DNA from: an uncultured Clostridia bacterium
GTDB lineage: Bacteria > Bacillota > Clostridia > Oscillospirales > Ruminococcaceae
Assembly (NCBI GenBank): GCA_947624425.1
Contig: CANQKG010000100.1
Coordinates: 1 to 5,736 of the forward strand
Length of the DNA stretch: 5,736 nt
Direction of reading: 5' to 3'
Shown here: positions 1-5,319 of the stretch, piece after piece
Layout: the number at the start of each line of letters is the position of its first letter
Position numbering within the stretch: position 1 is the first letter of the stretch
Position numbers and translations under genes: made by a program
Notes under the pieces: model-generated
Databases searched by the model: none
Seen by the model: only the letters and a program-made list of their open reading frames with translations
What the model was told of the DNA's origin: nothing

Positions 1-261
1 GGGGAGGAGGAAGCCCGCGCATTGGAGCAGCGGCTGGAGGAGGAGATCAAAAATCTCTGCCTCGAAACGCTGGAAAAATCGGCGTCCGCGTTTCATGCCG
101 ACGTGCTGAGCCTCAGCAATATCCTCTGGCAGAATCACGCTTCGGAGTTTCTCTCCAGGCGGGAGAACTGGGAGAACTCGCTGGAGGATTTTATTTTTGA
201 CGTTCGGGTAGACGCCACCCTGGACAGGCACGCGGCGGGCAGCGCCAATCATACGACTTAG
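1..261 (+). CDS. Ger(x)C-family spore germination protein, C-terminal part (5' end outside window)
   Basis: The reading frame is open from base 1 to a TAG at 259-261, giving 86 residues with no start codon that must be the true one; a TTG at 22 is probably internal. The tail has the layout I know from the C-terminal domain of GerAC/GerKC-type proteins: a charged helix (LEEEIKNL), then a segment resembling the family's 'xADxxxxxxxxxxxxxxxxxxxxxxxxW' region (HADVLSLSNILW), a conserved-looking Trp (RENWENSLEDF), and a closing beta strand (FDVRVDATLDR). Family knowledge: GerC subunits are lipoproteins on the outer face of the inner spore membrane and are needed for nutrient germinant receptors to work. 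The lipobox and N-terminal domains would lie upstream. The receptor type and germinant cannot be told. The assignment rests on a remembered family pattern, not on a search. Confidence 0.75.
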   Translation, partial: GEEEARALEQRLEEEIKNLCLETLEKSASAFHADVLSLSNILWQNHASEFLSRRENWENSLEDFIFDVRVDATLDRHAAGSANHTT

Positions 262-263
262 AC

Positions 264-292
264 TTGCAATCGGTTTTGCGGTATGGTATGAT
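264..292 (+). promoter_or_regulatory. Predicted sigma-A-type promoter with extended -10, for the GH18 lipoprotein gene
   Basis: A -35-like TTGCAA (264-269) is separated by exactly 17 bases from a -10-like TATGAT (287-292). A TGn motif lies just before the -10 (284-286). Transcription would start near 299-300, leaving a leader of about 56 bases before the ATG at 356. It lies directly after the germination gene's stop, so the lipoprotein gene probably has its own transcript. Inferred from consensus matching only. Confidence 0.6.
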
Positions 293-344
293 ATCCTTAA
301 CAGGGGTAGGACAGAGGAACAAGACCCAAAACGGCTATGCCGGA

Positions 345-350
345 AGGAGG
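345..350 (+). promoter_or_regulatory. Ribosome binding site of the GH18 lipoprotein gene
   Basis: AGGAGG ends five bases before the ATG at 356. It is a near-perfect match to the anti-Shine-Dalgarno sequence and fixes the start codon over the in-frame ATG three codons later. Confidence 0.85.
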
Positions 351-355
351 ACATT

Positions 356-1846
356 ATGAGTAAAATGGGATTTCAGAGAATGAGAACACTGCTGCTTGCC
401 GCATTGCTGCTGACCACCACAGGCTGCGGCGCGGGCGGTCAGGGCAGTACCTCTTCCACTGCGGCGGAGGGGACGGTCACAGTCTATGACGGCGGCAGCT
501 GGGTCGCGGCGAAAGCAGGCGATACGCTGGAGCTGAAGCTGGACGGGGAGACCAAGATCAACCGGATCCGCATCAATGAGGTGACCTACGGTGCGGTGCA
601 GACCTTCCATATCGAGGTGCTGGACGGCGGCGAGTGGAAGCGTGTGTATGATAACGACTATATTCTGGCAGGGCGTACCTGCATTCTGCCGGAGGATGTG
701 ACCACCACCGGCGTGCGGCTGGTGATCGACAGTCTGGCGGAGGAGGCAACGATCGATTCGTTTTCCGCCGACTATCAGGAAAGCAACGGAAACAGCGCTT
801 TTATGAATGTCGGTTACGCCAGCAGTCAGTGGTATGAAACGCTGGGTGAAGGCTTTAAGAACACGCCGGATCAGCTTGATACCATGACCGATCTCATCAT
901 GATCAACAACTTCACCTTTGATAAAGAGGGTAATTTTGCAATCACCGCGAAAAAGGGCGGCGCAAAATCGCACCCGCAGGATTCCGCCGAGGGCAGGGCG
1001 CTTTTGGATCAGTGGATCGCACAGCTTAAAAGCGACTGCCCGAATCTCGCGGCGGGCAAAACGCGGCTTTGGTTCTGCCTGACCGCCGTTGATAACGACG
1101 CTAAGGTGTCCGGCGCGTTCAACGATGAGGCGGTTCGCACCAAGTTTGTGTCCGAGGTGGTAAAGCTGGCGCAGGCGTATCAGATGTACGGCGTCGATGT
1201 GGACTGGGAGTATCCCACCACCGACGAAAGCCTGAGCGCGTTCCACCTGCTTTTGCAGACCCTCTCCGAGCAGCTTCACGCGGCGGGGATCAAGCTCTCC
1301 TGCACCGCCTGCCCGAACTATAAGAAGTTTTTGGATAAGGAACAGTATGACGTACTGGATTATGTCAGCTGGATGACCTACACCAATAACCAGAACGATT
1401 CCGAAAATGTGCAGGCACAGGTGCCTTATTACAAGATGAGAAACCTCATCAACGAGACGATCGAAAAGGGCTGCGATCCCGCGAAGATCTGGATCGGGCT
1501 GCCCTACTTCGGTAAACCGGTCGGCAAGCCGGCGGCGACCTATCGTGAACTCGCCATCGAGTATCTCAAAAAGAACGATACCCTGCCGAAGGGACTCAAC
1601 CGGATCGAGAAGGACGGTCTGGAGTACCTGTATAACGGCGCTTACCTGTTGGAGGATAAGGTGGCGTTTGCGGCGGAAACCGGCTGCGGCGGCGTGATGA
1701 GCTGGTGGTACGGTCAGGACGTGGACGCTTTTGCCGACAGTGAAACCGATACGGCAAAGGGCGTGACCATGACCGGCGAGCAGTCGCTGGTGCGGACGGT
1801 GTATGAAGCGGTGGAGCGCTTCACCGGCGTCGATCCCAGAGGATAA
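356..1846 (+). CDS. Lipoprotein with discoidin-like domain and glycoside hydrolase family 18 (chitinase-like) domain
   Basis: A 496-residue exported protein. Residues 1-23 form a lipoprotein signal (basic start, LLLAALLL core, TTGC lipobox), with Cys24 as the likely lipidated residue. A Gly/Ser/Thr-rich linker leads to a beta-rich segment (about 40-140) like F5/8 type C (discoidin) modules, which often bind sugars. Residues about 148-490 are a GH18 barrel: YGVDVDWEYP (278-287) carries the catalytic acid Glu285 with Asp281 and Asp283, followed by MTYT (340-343), KIWIGLPYFG (377-386) and GVMSWWYGQDV (446-456). GH18 enzymes cleave beta-1,4 GlcNAc linkages in chitin, peptidoglycan-derived or N-glycan chains by substrate-assisted catalysis. 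The first Asp of DxxDxDxE is Tyr278 here, the usual MTYD is MTYT, and no SxGG motif is evident. It is probably active but with a changed pocket; substrate unknown. It has its own promoter and strong RBS, and no clear terminator. Confidence 0.85.
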   Translation: MSKMGFQRMRTLLLAALLLTTTGCGAGGQGSTSSTAAEGTVTVYDGGSWVAAKAGDTLELKLDGETKINRIRINEVTYGAVQTFHIEVLDGGEWKRVYDNDYILAGRTCILPEDVTTTGVRLVIDSLAEEATIDSFSADYQESNGNSAFMNVGYASSQWYETLGEGFKNTPDQLDTMTDLIMINNFTFDKEGNFAITAKKGGAKSHPQDSAEGRALLDQWIAQLKSDCPNLAAGKTRLWFCLTAVDNDAKVSGAFNDEAVRTKFVSEVVKLAQAYQMYGVDVDWEYPTTDESLSAFHLLLQTLSEQLHAAGIKLSCTACPNYKKFLDKEQYDVLDYVSWMTYTNNQNDSENVQAQVPYYKMRNLINETIEKGCDPAKIWIGLPYFGKPVGKPAATYRELAIEYLKKNDTLPKGLNRIEKDGLEYLYNGAYLLEDKVAFAAETGCGGVMSWWYGQDVDAFADSETDTAKGVTMTGEQSLVRTVYEAVERFTGVDPRG

Positions 1847-1860
1847 CATCATCGATGATG
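1847..1860. repeat. Perfect 14-bp palindrome just after the GH18 stop codon
   Basis: CATCATCGATGATG is self-complementary with no spacer and abuts the TAA at 1844-1846. No T-run follows, so it is not a normal intrinsic terminator. It could be a protein-binding site or chance. Confidence 0.4.
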
Positions 1861-1884
1861 GTGTGCGGTATATCGAATTCTTCA

Positions 1885-1925
1885 CTAAGCTAAATGCTGT
1901 TGCCAATGCCTCCCTTGTCAAAGGG
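1885..1925. repeat. 41-bp direct repeat, left copy
   Basis: This stretch matches 2081-2121 at 40 of 41 positions, with one C/T difference near the end (1919 against 2115). The two copies are 196 bases apart. The left copy ends abruptly at AAAGGG and runs straight into dispersed-element copy A, so the rest of the CCTCCC-type hairpin element is missing here. This looks like a truncated or interrupted element. Confidence 0.85.
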
Positions 1926-2056
1926 CTTTGCCGCCGAAGCGCGCCCTGTGGGCGATGAAGCGAGGCGAGAATGGCGCCGCGGCACCCGCAGGGCACAAGA
2001 TCAATTTTGCGCGAGCGTCATCGCGAGCAAAAGTAAAATTGGGCACCGCAAGAGGT
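1923..2056 (+). repeat. Dispersed element, copy A (diverged and truncated)
   Basis: It starts with GGGCTTTGCCGCCGAA, as at 2310 in copy B, and follows B through the central inverted repeat to the segment GCACCGCAAGAG, with several substitutions and about 15 extra bases near 1984-2000. It lacks B's 3' third and its closing hairpin. The central inverted repeat (2002-2010 with 2033-2041) is kept, with one change that still allows a G-U pair. No open frame here looks like a protein. Boundaries are approximate. Confidence 0.75.
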
Positions 2057-2080
2057 AAGGACTGCGCGTGATGCGTTTTC

Positions 2081-2155
2081 CTAAGCTAAATGCTGTTGCC
2101 AATGCCTCCCTTGTTAAAGGGAGGGGGACCGCGCAAAGCGCGGTGGAGGGATTCA
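2081..2155 (+). repeat. CCTCCC-type double-hairpin repeat with the right copy of the 41-bp direct repeat
   Basis: After the shared 41 bases (2081-2121) the element is complete. The first hairpin pairs CCTCCCTT (2105-2112) with AAGGGAGG (2117-2124). The second pairs ACCGCGC (2128-2134) with GCGCGGT (2138-2144). The outer ends AATGCCTCC and GGAGGGATT are near-complementary, like short terminal inverted repeats. Short repeats of this pattern are, as I recall, scattered through many gut Clostridia genomes and behave like non-autonomous mobile or REP-like elements. No transposase is present. Confidence 0.75.
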
Positions 2156-2196
2156 ATTTCTCAAAGAGCAATCAGTAACGGGAAAATTTATAATCC

Positions 2197-2231
2197 GTCA
2201 CGAAGGCCGTCCAGTCGCCGCCTTCCGTGAC
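2197..2231. repeat. Imperfect inverted repeat
   Basis: GTCACGAAGG (2197-2206) is complementary to CCTTCCGTGAC (2221-2231) except for one bulged base, with a 14-base loop. No T-run follows. It lies between the CCTCCC-type element and copy B. Function unknown; it may be the remains of another small element. Confidence 0.5.
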
Positions 2232-2240
2232 ACCTTGAGA

Positions 2241-2290
2241 GAAAACCGGCGCAGGCGGTGTCAGAATTGGCACAAGCCAAGCCGGTTTTC
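2241..2290. repeat. 10-bp perfect inverted repeat leading into dispersed-element copy B
   Basis: GAAAACCGGC (2241-2250) pairs exactly with GCCGGTTTTC (2281-2290) across a 30-base loop. The loop holds a small TTGGC/GCCAA stem. The 3' arm overlaps the first bases shared with copy C, so this stem may be the true left end of the element. Copy C is cut at the window edge just there, so this cannot be decided. Confidence 0.5.
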
Positions 2291-2504
2291 GACGAAAAGG
2301 GGGAATCGGGGGCTTTGCCGCCGAAACGCGCCCTGCGGGCGAAACAGTGAGGCGGGAATGGCGCGGCGGTCAATTTTGCGCGAGCGTCACCGCGAGCAAA
2401 AGCAAAATTGGGAACCGCAAGAGAGCAAACAAAGAACAAGGCGAGTAAAACGAGCCGCAGTGATTTTGTTTGTCCCTCGAAGCGTGTCGAAAAATCGACA
2501 CGCT
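2288..2504 (+). repeat. Dispersed element, copy B
   Basis: Bases 2288-2480 align without gaps to the reverse complement of 5544-5736 with 8 differences in 193 positions. Inside is a perfect 9-bp inverted repeat: CAATTTTGC (2371-2379) with GCAAAATTG (2402-2410). The copy closes with a 10-bp hairpin (2481-2490 with 2495-2504, loop AAAA). Frames crossing it on both strands are Arg/Ala/Pro-rich with no recognisable domain. I read it as a structured non-coding repeat. Its closing end points at the membrane protein gene 85 bases downstream. Confidence 0.85.
2481..2504 (+). other. Closing hairpin of copy B
   Basis: AGCGTGTCGA and TCGACACGCT form ten perfect pairs around an AAAA loop. No T-run follows. 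It sits at the same place as the hairpin closing copy C, where the stem has a G:C pair at the position of one T:A pair here. One base separates it from the terminator that follows. Confidence 0.75.
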
Positions 2505-2505
2505 C

Positions 2506-2542
2506 AACCCGGCGGAAAGCATTGCTTTTCGCCGGGTTTTTT
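2506..2542 (+). terminator. Strong intrinsic terminator
   Basis: Arms 2506-2520 and 2524-2538 form a 15-bp GC-rich stem (AACCCGGCG...CGCCGGGTT) with one G-U pair and an ATT loop, followed by a run of six T (2537-2542). It works on the plus strand only, since the other strand has no T-run. It would stop transcripts coming from the GH18 gene or the repeats, isolating the gene block to the right. Alternatively it could act as an attenuator if transcription starts within the repeats. Confidence 0.8.
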
Positions 2543-2550
2543 GTTATACT
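2522..2550 (+). promoter_or_regulatory. Candidate promoter overlapping the terminator
   Basis: An extended -10 (TGT then TATACT at 2545-2550) lies 17 bases after a weak -35-like TTGCTT (2522-2527), which is inside the terminator's loop and 3' arm. Transcription would begin near 2557, just upstream of the ribosome binding site at 2576. It is the best candidate I see for the membrane protein gene. The -35 is poor, so confidence is modest. Confidence 0.4.
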
Positions 2551-2575
2551 TCTTGTAACGGGATGTTTTGAGAAA

Positions 2576-2581
2576 GGGAGG
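2576..2581 (+). promoter_or_regulatory. Ribosome binding site deciding the membrane protein start
   Basis: GGGAGG lies seven bases before the ATG at 2589. An in-frame TTG at 2568 is upstream of this site and has no binding site of its own, so the shorter protein is preferred. Confidence 0.8.
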
Positions 2582-2588
2582 AGATCGA

Positions 2589-3173
2589 ATGAAACGGCTG
2601 AGTATGCCAAGGCTGATGCTCAAGTGTGCGGTACAGGGATTTGTGGCGTCGCTTTTTTGTCAGCTTCTCAATTTGGGGAGCGCTTATTTTACCACAGTCT
2701 GGTGGTCGCGGCTGATCGTGCTGCTCTGCGACGTCGGGCTGTATGTGTCGCTGCTCTATGCCGCAATCTGGAAGCATGGGGATAAGGATCACAATATGGC
2801 AAATTTCGGACATATTGAGCCCGACCTCAACCGCGGCTTTGCGGCCGCTCTGCCGGTTGCGGGATTCTATTTTGTGCTGTCGGCCGCTATGGTGCTGGCA
2901 AAGCTGTCGGTACTGCCTGCACAGATTTTGGTGTGGTTCCGCCTGCTCTGCCCGCAGCTGCTTCAGCTTTACAATATGCAGTTACCGGCTCTCCCGACCG
3001 AATATACGGCTGCGCCTTTTACCGATCTCACCGCCGTTTCCTGGCCGCTGTTATTGGTCTGCTGTCTCCTTTCGATCCTCCTTCCGCTGTTGACCTGCGG
3101 GATCGGTTTTCGCTTCGGCTATCGGGGGATACAGCTTGGCGACCGGCTGGTTTATAAAAAGAAAATCGACTGA
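2589..3173 (+). CDS. Unrecognised multi-pass membrane protein, 194 residues
   Basis: I do not recognise a family. The protein starts MKRLSMPRL and shows hydrophobic stretches at about 12-35, 41-61, 83-106 and 148-172, plus a weaker one around 109-128, so four or five membrane passes are likely. A hydrophilic loop with KHGDKDHN lies at about 62-70, and a Pro/Thr-rich loop at about 132-146. The C-terminus is basic (YKKKID), which would favour the cytoplasm. No catalytic motif, cysteine pair or transporter signature stands out. It lies 58 bases before cwlD in the same direction, with a terminator on its left, so it may be co-expressed with cwlD and radA. A role in the spore or cell envelope is only a guess from position. 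The AGGGAGGAG site and normal composition support a real gene. Confidence 0.75.
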   Translation: MKRLSMPRLMLKCAVQGFVASLFCQLLNLGSAYFTTVWWSRLIVLLCDVGLYVSLLYAAIWKHGDKDHNMANFGHIEPDLNRGFAAALPVAGFYFVLSAAMVLAKLSVLPAQILVWFRLLCPQLLQLYNMQLPALPTEYTAAPFTDLTAVSWPLLLVCCLLSILLPLLTCGIGFRFGYRGIQLGDRLVYKKKID

Positions 3174-3180
3174 TTTTGGC

Positions 3181-3210
3181 GTATAACCCTTCCCGCTCAC
3201 CGCATAGAGA
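3181..3210 (+). promoter_or_regulatory. Possible sporulation-sigma promoter before cwlD
   Basis: GTATA (3181-3185) resembles sigma-E/sigma-G -35 sites, and CATAGAGA (3203-3210) partly resembles their CATA-type -10, at suitable spacing. A start near 3216 would leave a very short leader before the RBS at 3219. In Bacillus subtilis cwlD is transcribed during sporulation by sigma E and sigma G, which makes the match plausible. The -10 has mismatches, so this is tentative. Confidence 0.25.
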
Positions 3211-3218
3211 TGTGGTGA

Positions 3219-3224
3219 AGGAGG
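3219..3224 (+). promoter_or_regulatory. Ribosome binding site deciding the cwlD start
   Basis: AGGAGG is one base from the ATG at 3226 but seven bases from the in-frame ATG at 3232. Only the second spacing suits initiation, so the protein should start at 3232 (MRFSR). Confidence 0.75.
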
Positions 3225-3231
3225 GATGAGG

Positions 3232-3954
3232 ATGCGGTTTTCCCGTACCGTTCGTTTGTATCTGCCGGTCTGTATCGGTCTTTTTCTGCTGATCGTATCG
3301 CTTTGCCTGACCGCCTGTTTTCGGGCGGTGCGCGCCGGCTCCGCCGCCGTAACGCCCGCCTGTCCGTCCGTGATTTTAGATCCCGGGCATGGCGGCGTGG
3401 ACGGCGGCGCCATCGGTGCTTCCGGCACGGTCGAAAAGGAGATCAATTTGCAGATTTCCCTGATCCTGCGGGATCTGCTTCGGATGTCCGGCTGTACTGT
3501 TTATATGACCCGCGAAACGGACGGCGATCTTGCCGACAGCGGGATCGACAGCATCGGCGGCAGAAAGCGCTTAGATATGCACCGCCGCCTTGCGCTGATG
3601 CAGGCGCATCCCGAAGCGATCGTGCTGTGTATCCATCAGAATCTCTATACCGAGGAGCAATATCACGGCGCCCAGATGTTTTACAGCCCGAACCATCCGG
3701 AAAGCGAACGGCTGGCGGCGTGTCTGCAAACGGCGTTTGTCTCGCTGCTCCAGCCGGATAATACACGGCAGATCAAGCCTGCCGGAAAGTCAATCTATCT
3801 GCTTTATCACAGCAAAACGCCTACCGTGCTGGCAGAGTGCGGCTTTCTCTCCAATCGGGAGGAGGAAGCGCTGTTGAAAACCGAAGCGTACCGGCAAAAG
3901 GTCGCCATGGCGCTTTATCAGGGCATTCTGACATTTTGGGAGGAAACCGAGTAG
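3232..3954 (+). CDS. cwlD: N-acetylmuramoyl-L-alanine amidase, CwlD-like (Amidase_3)
   Basis: A 240-residue secreted zinc amidase that would cut the bond between N-acetylmuramic acid and the peptide stem. Residues 10-29 are a hydrophobic signal or anchor ending LTAC. The Amidase_3 domain runs from about 46 to 236: ILDPGHGG with zinc ligand His53, EKEINL with Glu68, CIHQN with His135, and the closing AECGFLSN with catalytic Glu202. Length (237 in Bacillus subtilis), a single domain without cell-wall repeats, and the stretch KSIYLLYHSKTPTVLAECGFLSN fit CwlD, which works with the deacetylase PdaA to make muramic-delta-lactam in the spore cortex, the mark read by germination-specific lytic enzymes. 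A Ger(x)C gene in the same window supports the sporulation role. radA follows after 12 bases. A vegetative amidase of the same family is the main alternative. Confidence 0.85.
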   Translation: MRFSRTVRLYLPVCIGLFLLIVSLCLTACFRAVRAGSAAVTPACPSVILDPGHGGVDGGAIGASGTVEKEINLQISLILRDLLRMSGCTVYMTRETDGDLADSGIDSIGGRKRLDMHRRLALMQAHPEAIVLCIHQNLYTEEQYHGAQMFYSPNHPESERLAACLQTAFVSLLQPDNTRQIKPAGKSIYLLYHSKTPTVLAECGFLSNREEEALLKTEAYRQKVAMALYQGILTFWEETE

Positions 3955-3966
3955 AAAGGAAAGGAT

Positions 3967-5319
3967 ATGGCAAAAGGAAAACCGGTTTATATCTGCAATG
4001 AGTGCGGGTTCGAGTCGCCGAAATGGAACGGGCGCTGTCCTTCCTGCGGCGCGTGGAACTCTTTTGAGGAACAGCTGCCGGCGCCGTCTGCCGTCATGGG
4101 CGGTGGAAGTCGGCAGGCGGCAGCCTGCCTGTCCCTTGCCGAGATCGGGACAAAGGCGGAGGTGCGCTGCAAAACCAATGTGGAGGAGCTCGACCGCGTG
4201 CTGGGCGGCGGGATCGTCCGCGGCTCGCTGATTTTGCTCGGCGGCGATCCGGGGATCGGCAAATCCACGCTGCTGCTGCAGATTTGCGAATATCTTAAAA
4301 ACGATCTGAACATCCTCTATGTATCGGGGGAGGAATCGGGCAGGCAGTTAAAGCTGCGCGCCGAGCGATTGGGCGTCACCTCGGACAGCCTGTCGATCCT
4401 CACCGCAAACGACATGGACGCGATTGCCGCCACCATCGAGCAGACAAAGCCGGAGCTAGTGATGATCGACTCGATCCAAACCATGAGCCTGAGCGGTATT
4501 TCCTCCACAGCCGGGAGCATCACCCAGGTGCGGGAATGTACCAATCTGCTGATGCGGCTGGCAAAGTCGATGGATATTTCGATCATGCTGGTCGGCCATG
4601 TGAATAAGGACGGCGCGATTGCCGGTCCGAAGGTGCTGGAGCACGCGGTCGATGTAGTGCTGTATTTCGAGGGGGATCGGAATTTTTCCTACCGGATCCT
4701 TCGCGCGGTCAAGAACCGGTACGGCTCCACCAATGAAATCGGCGTGTTTGAGATGAAAAACAGCGGCTTGGAGCAGGTGCCGAATCCGTCCCAAATGCTG
4801 CTGGACGGCAGACCGCAGGGGGTGTCCGGCACCTGTGCCGCCTGCGTGATGGAGGGCAGCCGCCCGCTTATACTGGAGGTACAGGCTCTGGTCACCAAAA
4901 CGAGCTTCGGAAACCCGCGCAGAATGGCGACCGGCTTTGACTATAACCGTGCGGCGCTGCTGCTGGCAGTGCTGGAAAAACGCGCCGGTTATTTCTTCGG
5001 CGCAATGGACGCCTATGTGAATGTGGTGGGCGGCTTTAAGCTCGATGACCCGTCTGCCGATCTTTCGGTGGCACTGTCGCTGGTGTCCTCTCTCTGTGAC
5101 CGTCCGGTGCCGGACGACCTGCTCGCATTCGGGGAGATCGGTCTGGCAGGGGAGATCCGTCCCGTGTCCCATCTCGAGCAGCGCCTGCGGGAGGCAAAGC
5201 GGCTGGGCTTTACCCGATGCTTGATCCCGCGTCAGATGTCCCGCTCGGTGGAGGATATCGGCTTGCAGCTGATCCCGGTAAGCTATCTGAAACAGGCGAT
5301 TGCGGCGCTGGAGCAGTAA
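3967..5319 (+). CDS. radA: DNA repair protein RadA (Sms)
   Basis: A 450-residue cytoplasmic ATPase of normal family length (458 in Bacillus subtilis). RadA is a hexameric helicase-like protein that drives branch migration in homologous recombination and DNA repair. Domains in order: a four-cysteine zinc finger (Cys10, 13, 24, 27); a RecA-like core with Walker A GDPGIGKST (93-101) and Walker B VMIDS (165-169); the RadA signature as KNRYG (249-253) where KNRFG is usual; and a Lon-like C-terminal domain (about 275-450) with VNVVGGFKLDDPSADLS and GEIGLAGEIRPV. Ser363 sits where Lon has its nucleophile, but the Lon catalytic Lys position appears to be Glu404, in line with RadA lacking protease activity. 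The start has AGAAAGGAAAGG just upstream. It follows cwlD after 12 bases, suggesting one transcript. No clear terminator was found after the stop. Confidence 0.97.
   Translation: MAKGKPVYICNECGFESPKWNGRCPSCGAWNSFEEQLPAPSAVMGGGSRQAAACLSLAEIGTKAEVRCKTNVEELDRVLGGGIVRGSLILLGGDPGIGKSTLLLQICEYLKNDLNILYVSGEESGRQLKLRAERLGVTSDSLSILTANDMDAIAATIEQTKPELVMIDSIQTMSLSGISSTAGSITQVRECTNLLMRLAKSMDISIMLVGHVNKDGAIAGPKVLEHAVDVVLYFEGDRNFSYRILRAVKNRYGSTNEIGVFEMKNSGLEQVPNPSQMLLDGRPQGVSGTCAACVMEGSRPLILEVQALVTKTSFGNPRRMATGFDYNRAALLLAVLEKRAGYFFGAMDAYVNVVGGFKLDDPSADLSVALSLVSSLCDRPVPDDLLAFGEIGLAGEIRPVSHLEQRLREAKRLGFTRCLIPRQMSRSVEDIGLQLIPVSYLKQAIAALEQ

Noticed and set aside
335..1996. A 553-residue open frame on the minus strand opposite the GH18 gene
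   Set aside because: It covers a well-supported gene, its translation has no recognisable domain, and such long antisense frames are common opposite GC-rich genes. The plus-strand frame has a strong RBS, a signal peptide and catalytic motifs.
1885..2155. The repeated 41-bp units as a CRISPR array
   Set aside because: Only two copies, 196 bases apart, with another repeat between them and no cas genes in the window.
2235..2558. Plus-strand 107-residue frame across copy B
   Set aside because: Arg-rich, without domain or RBS, and it crosses two hairpins and the terminator.
2568..2588. TTG at 2568 as start of the membrane protein
   Set aside because: It lies upstream of the GGGAGG site at 2576-2581, which is correctly spaced for the ATG at 2589.
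2188..2610. Minus-strand 140-residue frame with a hydrophobic stretch ending in a signal-peptide-like FAFARG
   Set aside because: It lies across copy B and two other inverted repeats, has no good RBS and is Arg/Ala-rich. I read it as a repeat-derived spurious frame. A selection test across copies could overturn this.
3226..3231. ATG at 3226 as start of cwlD
   Set aside because: It is only one base from the AGGAGG site. The ATG at 3232 has the normal seven-base spacing.
4456..5172. Minus-strand 238-residue frame opposite radA
   Set aside because: His/Arg/Gln-rich shadow of radA, with no domain or start signal.
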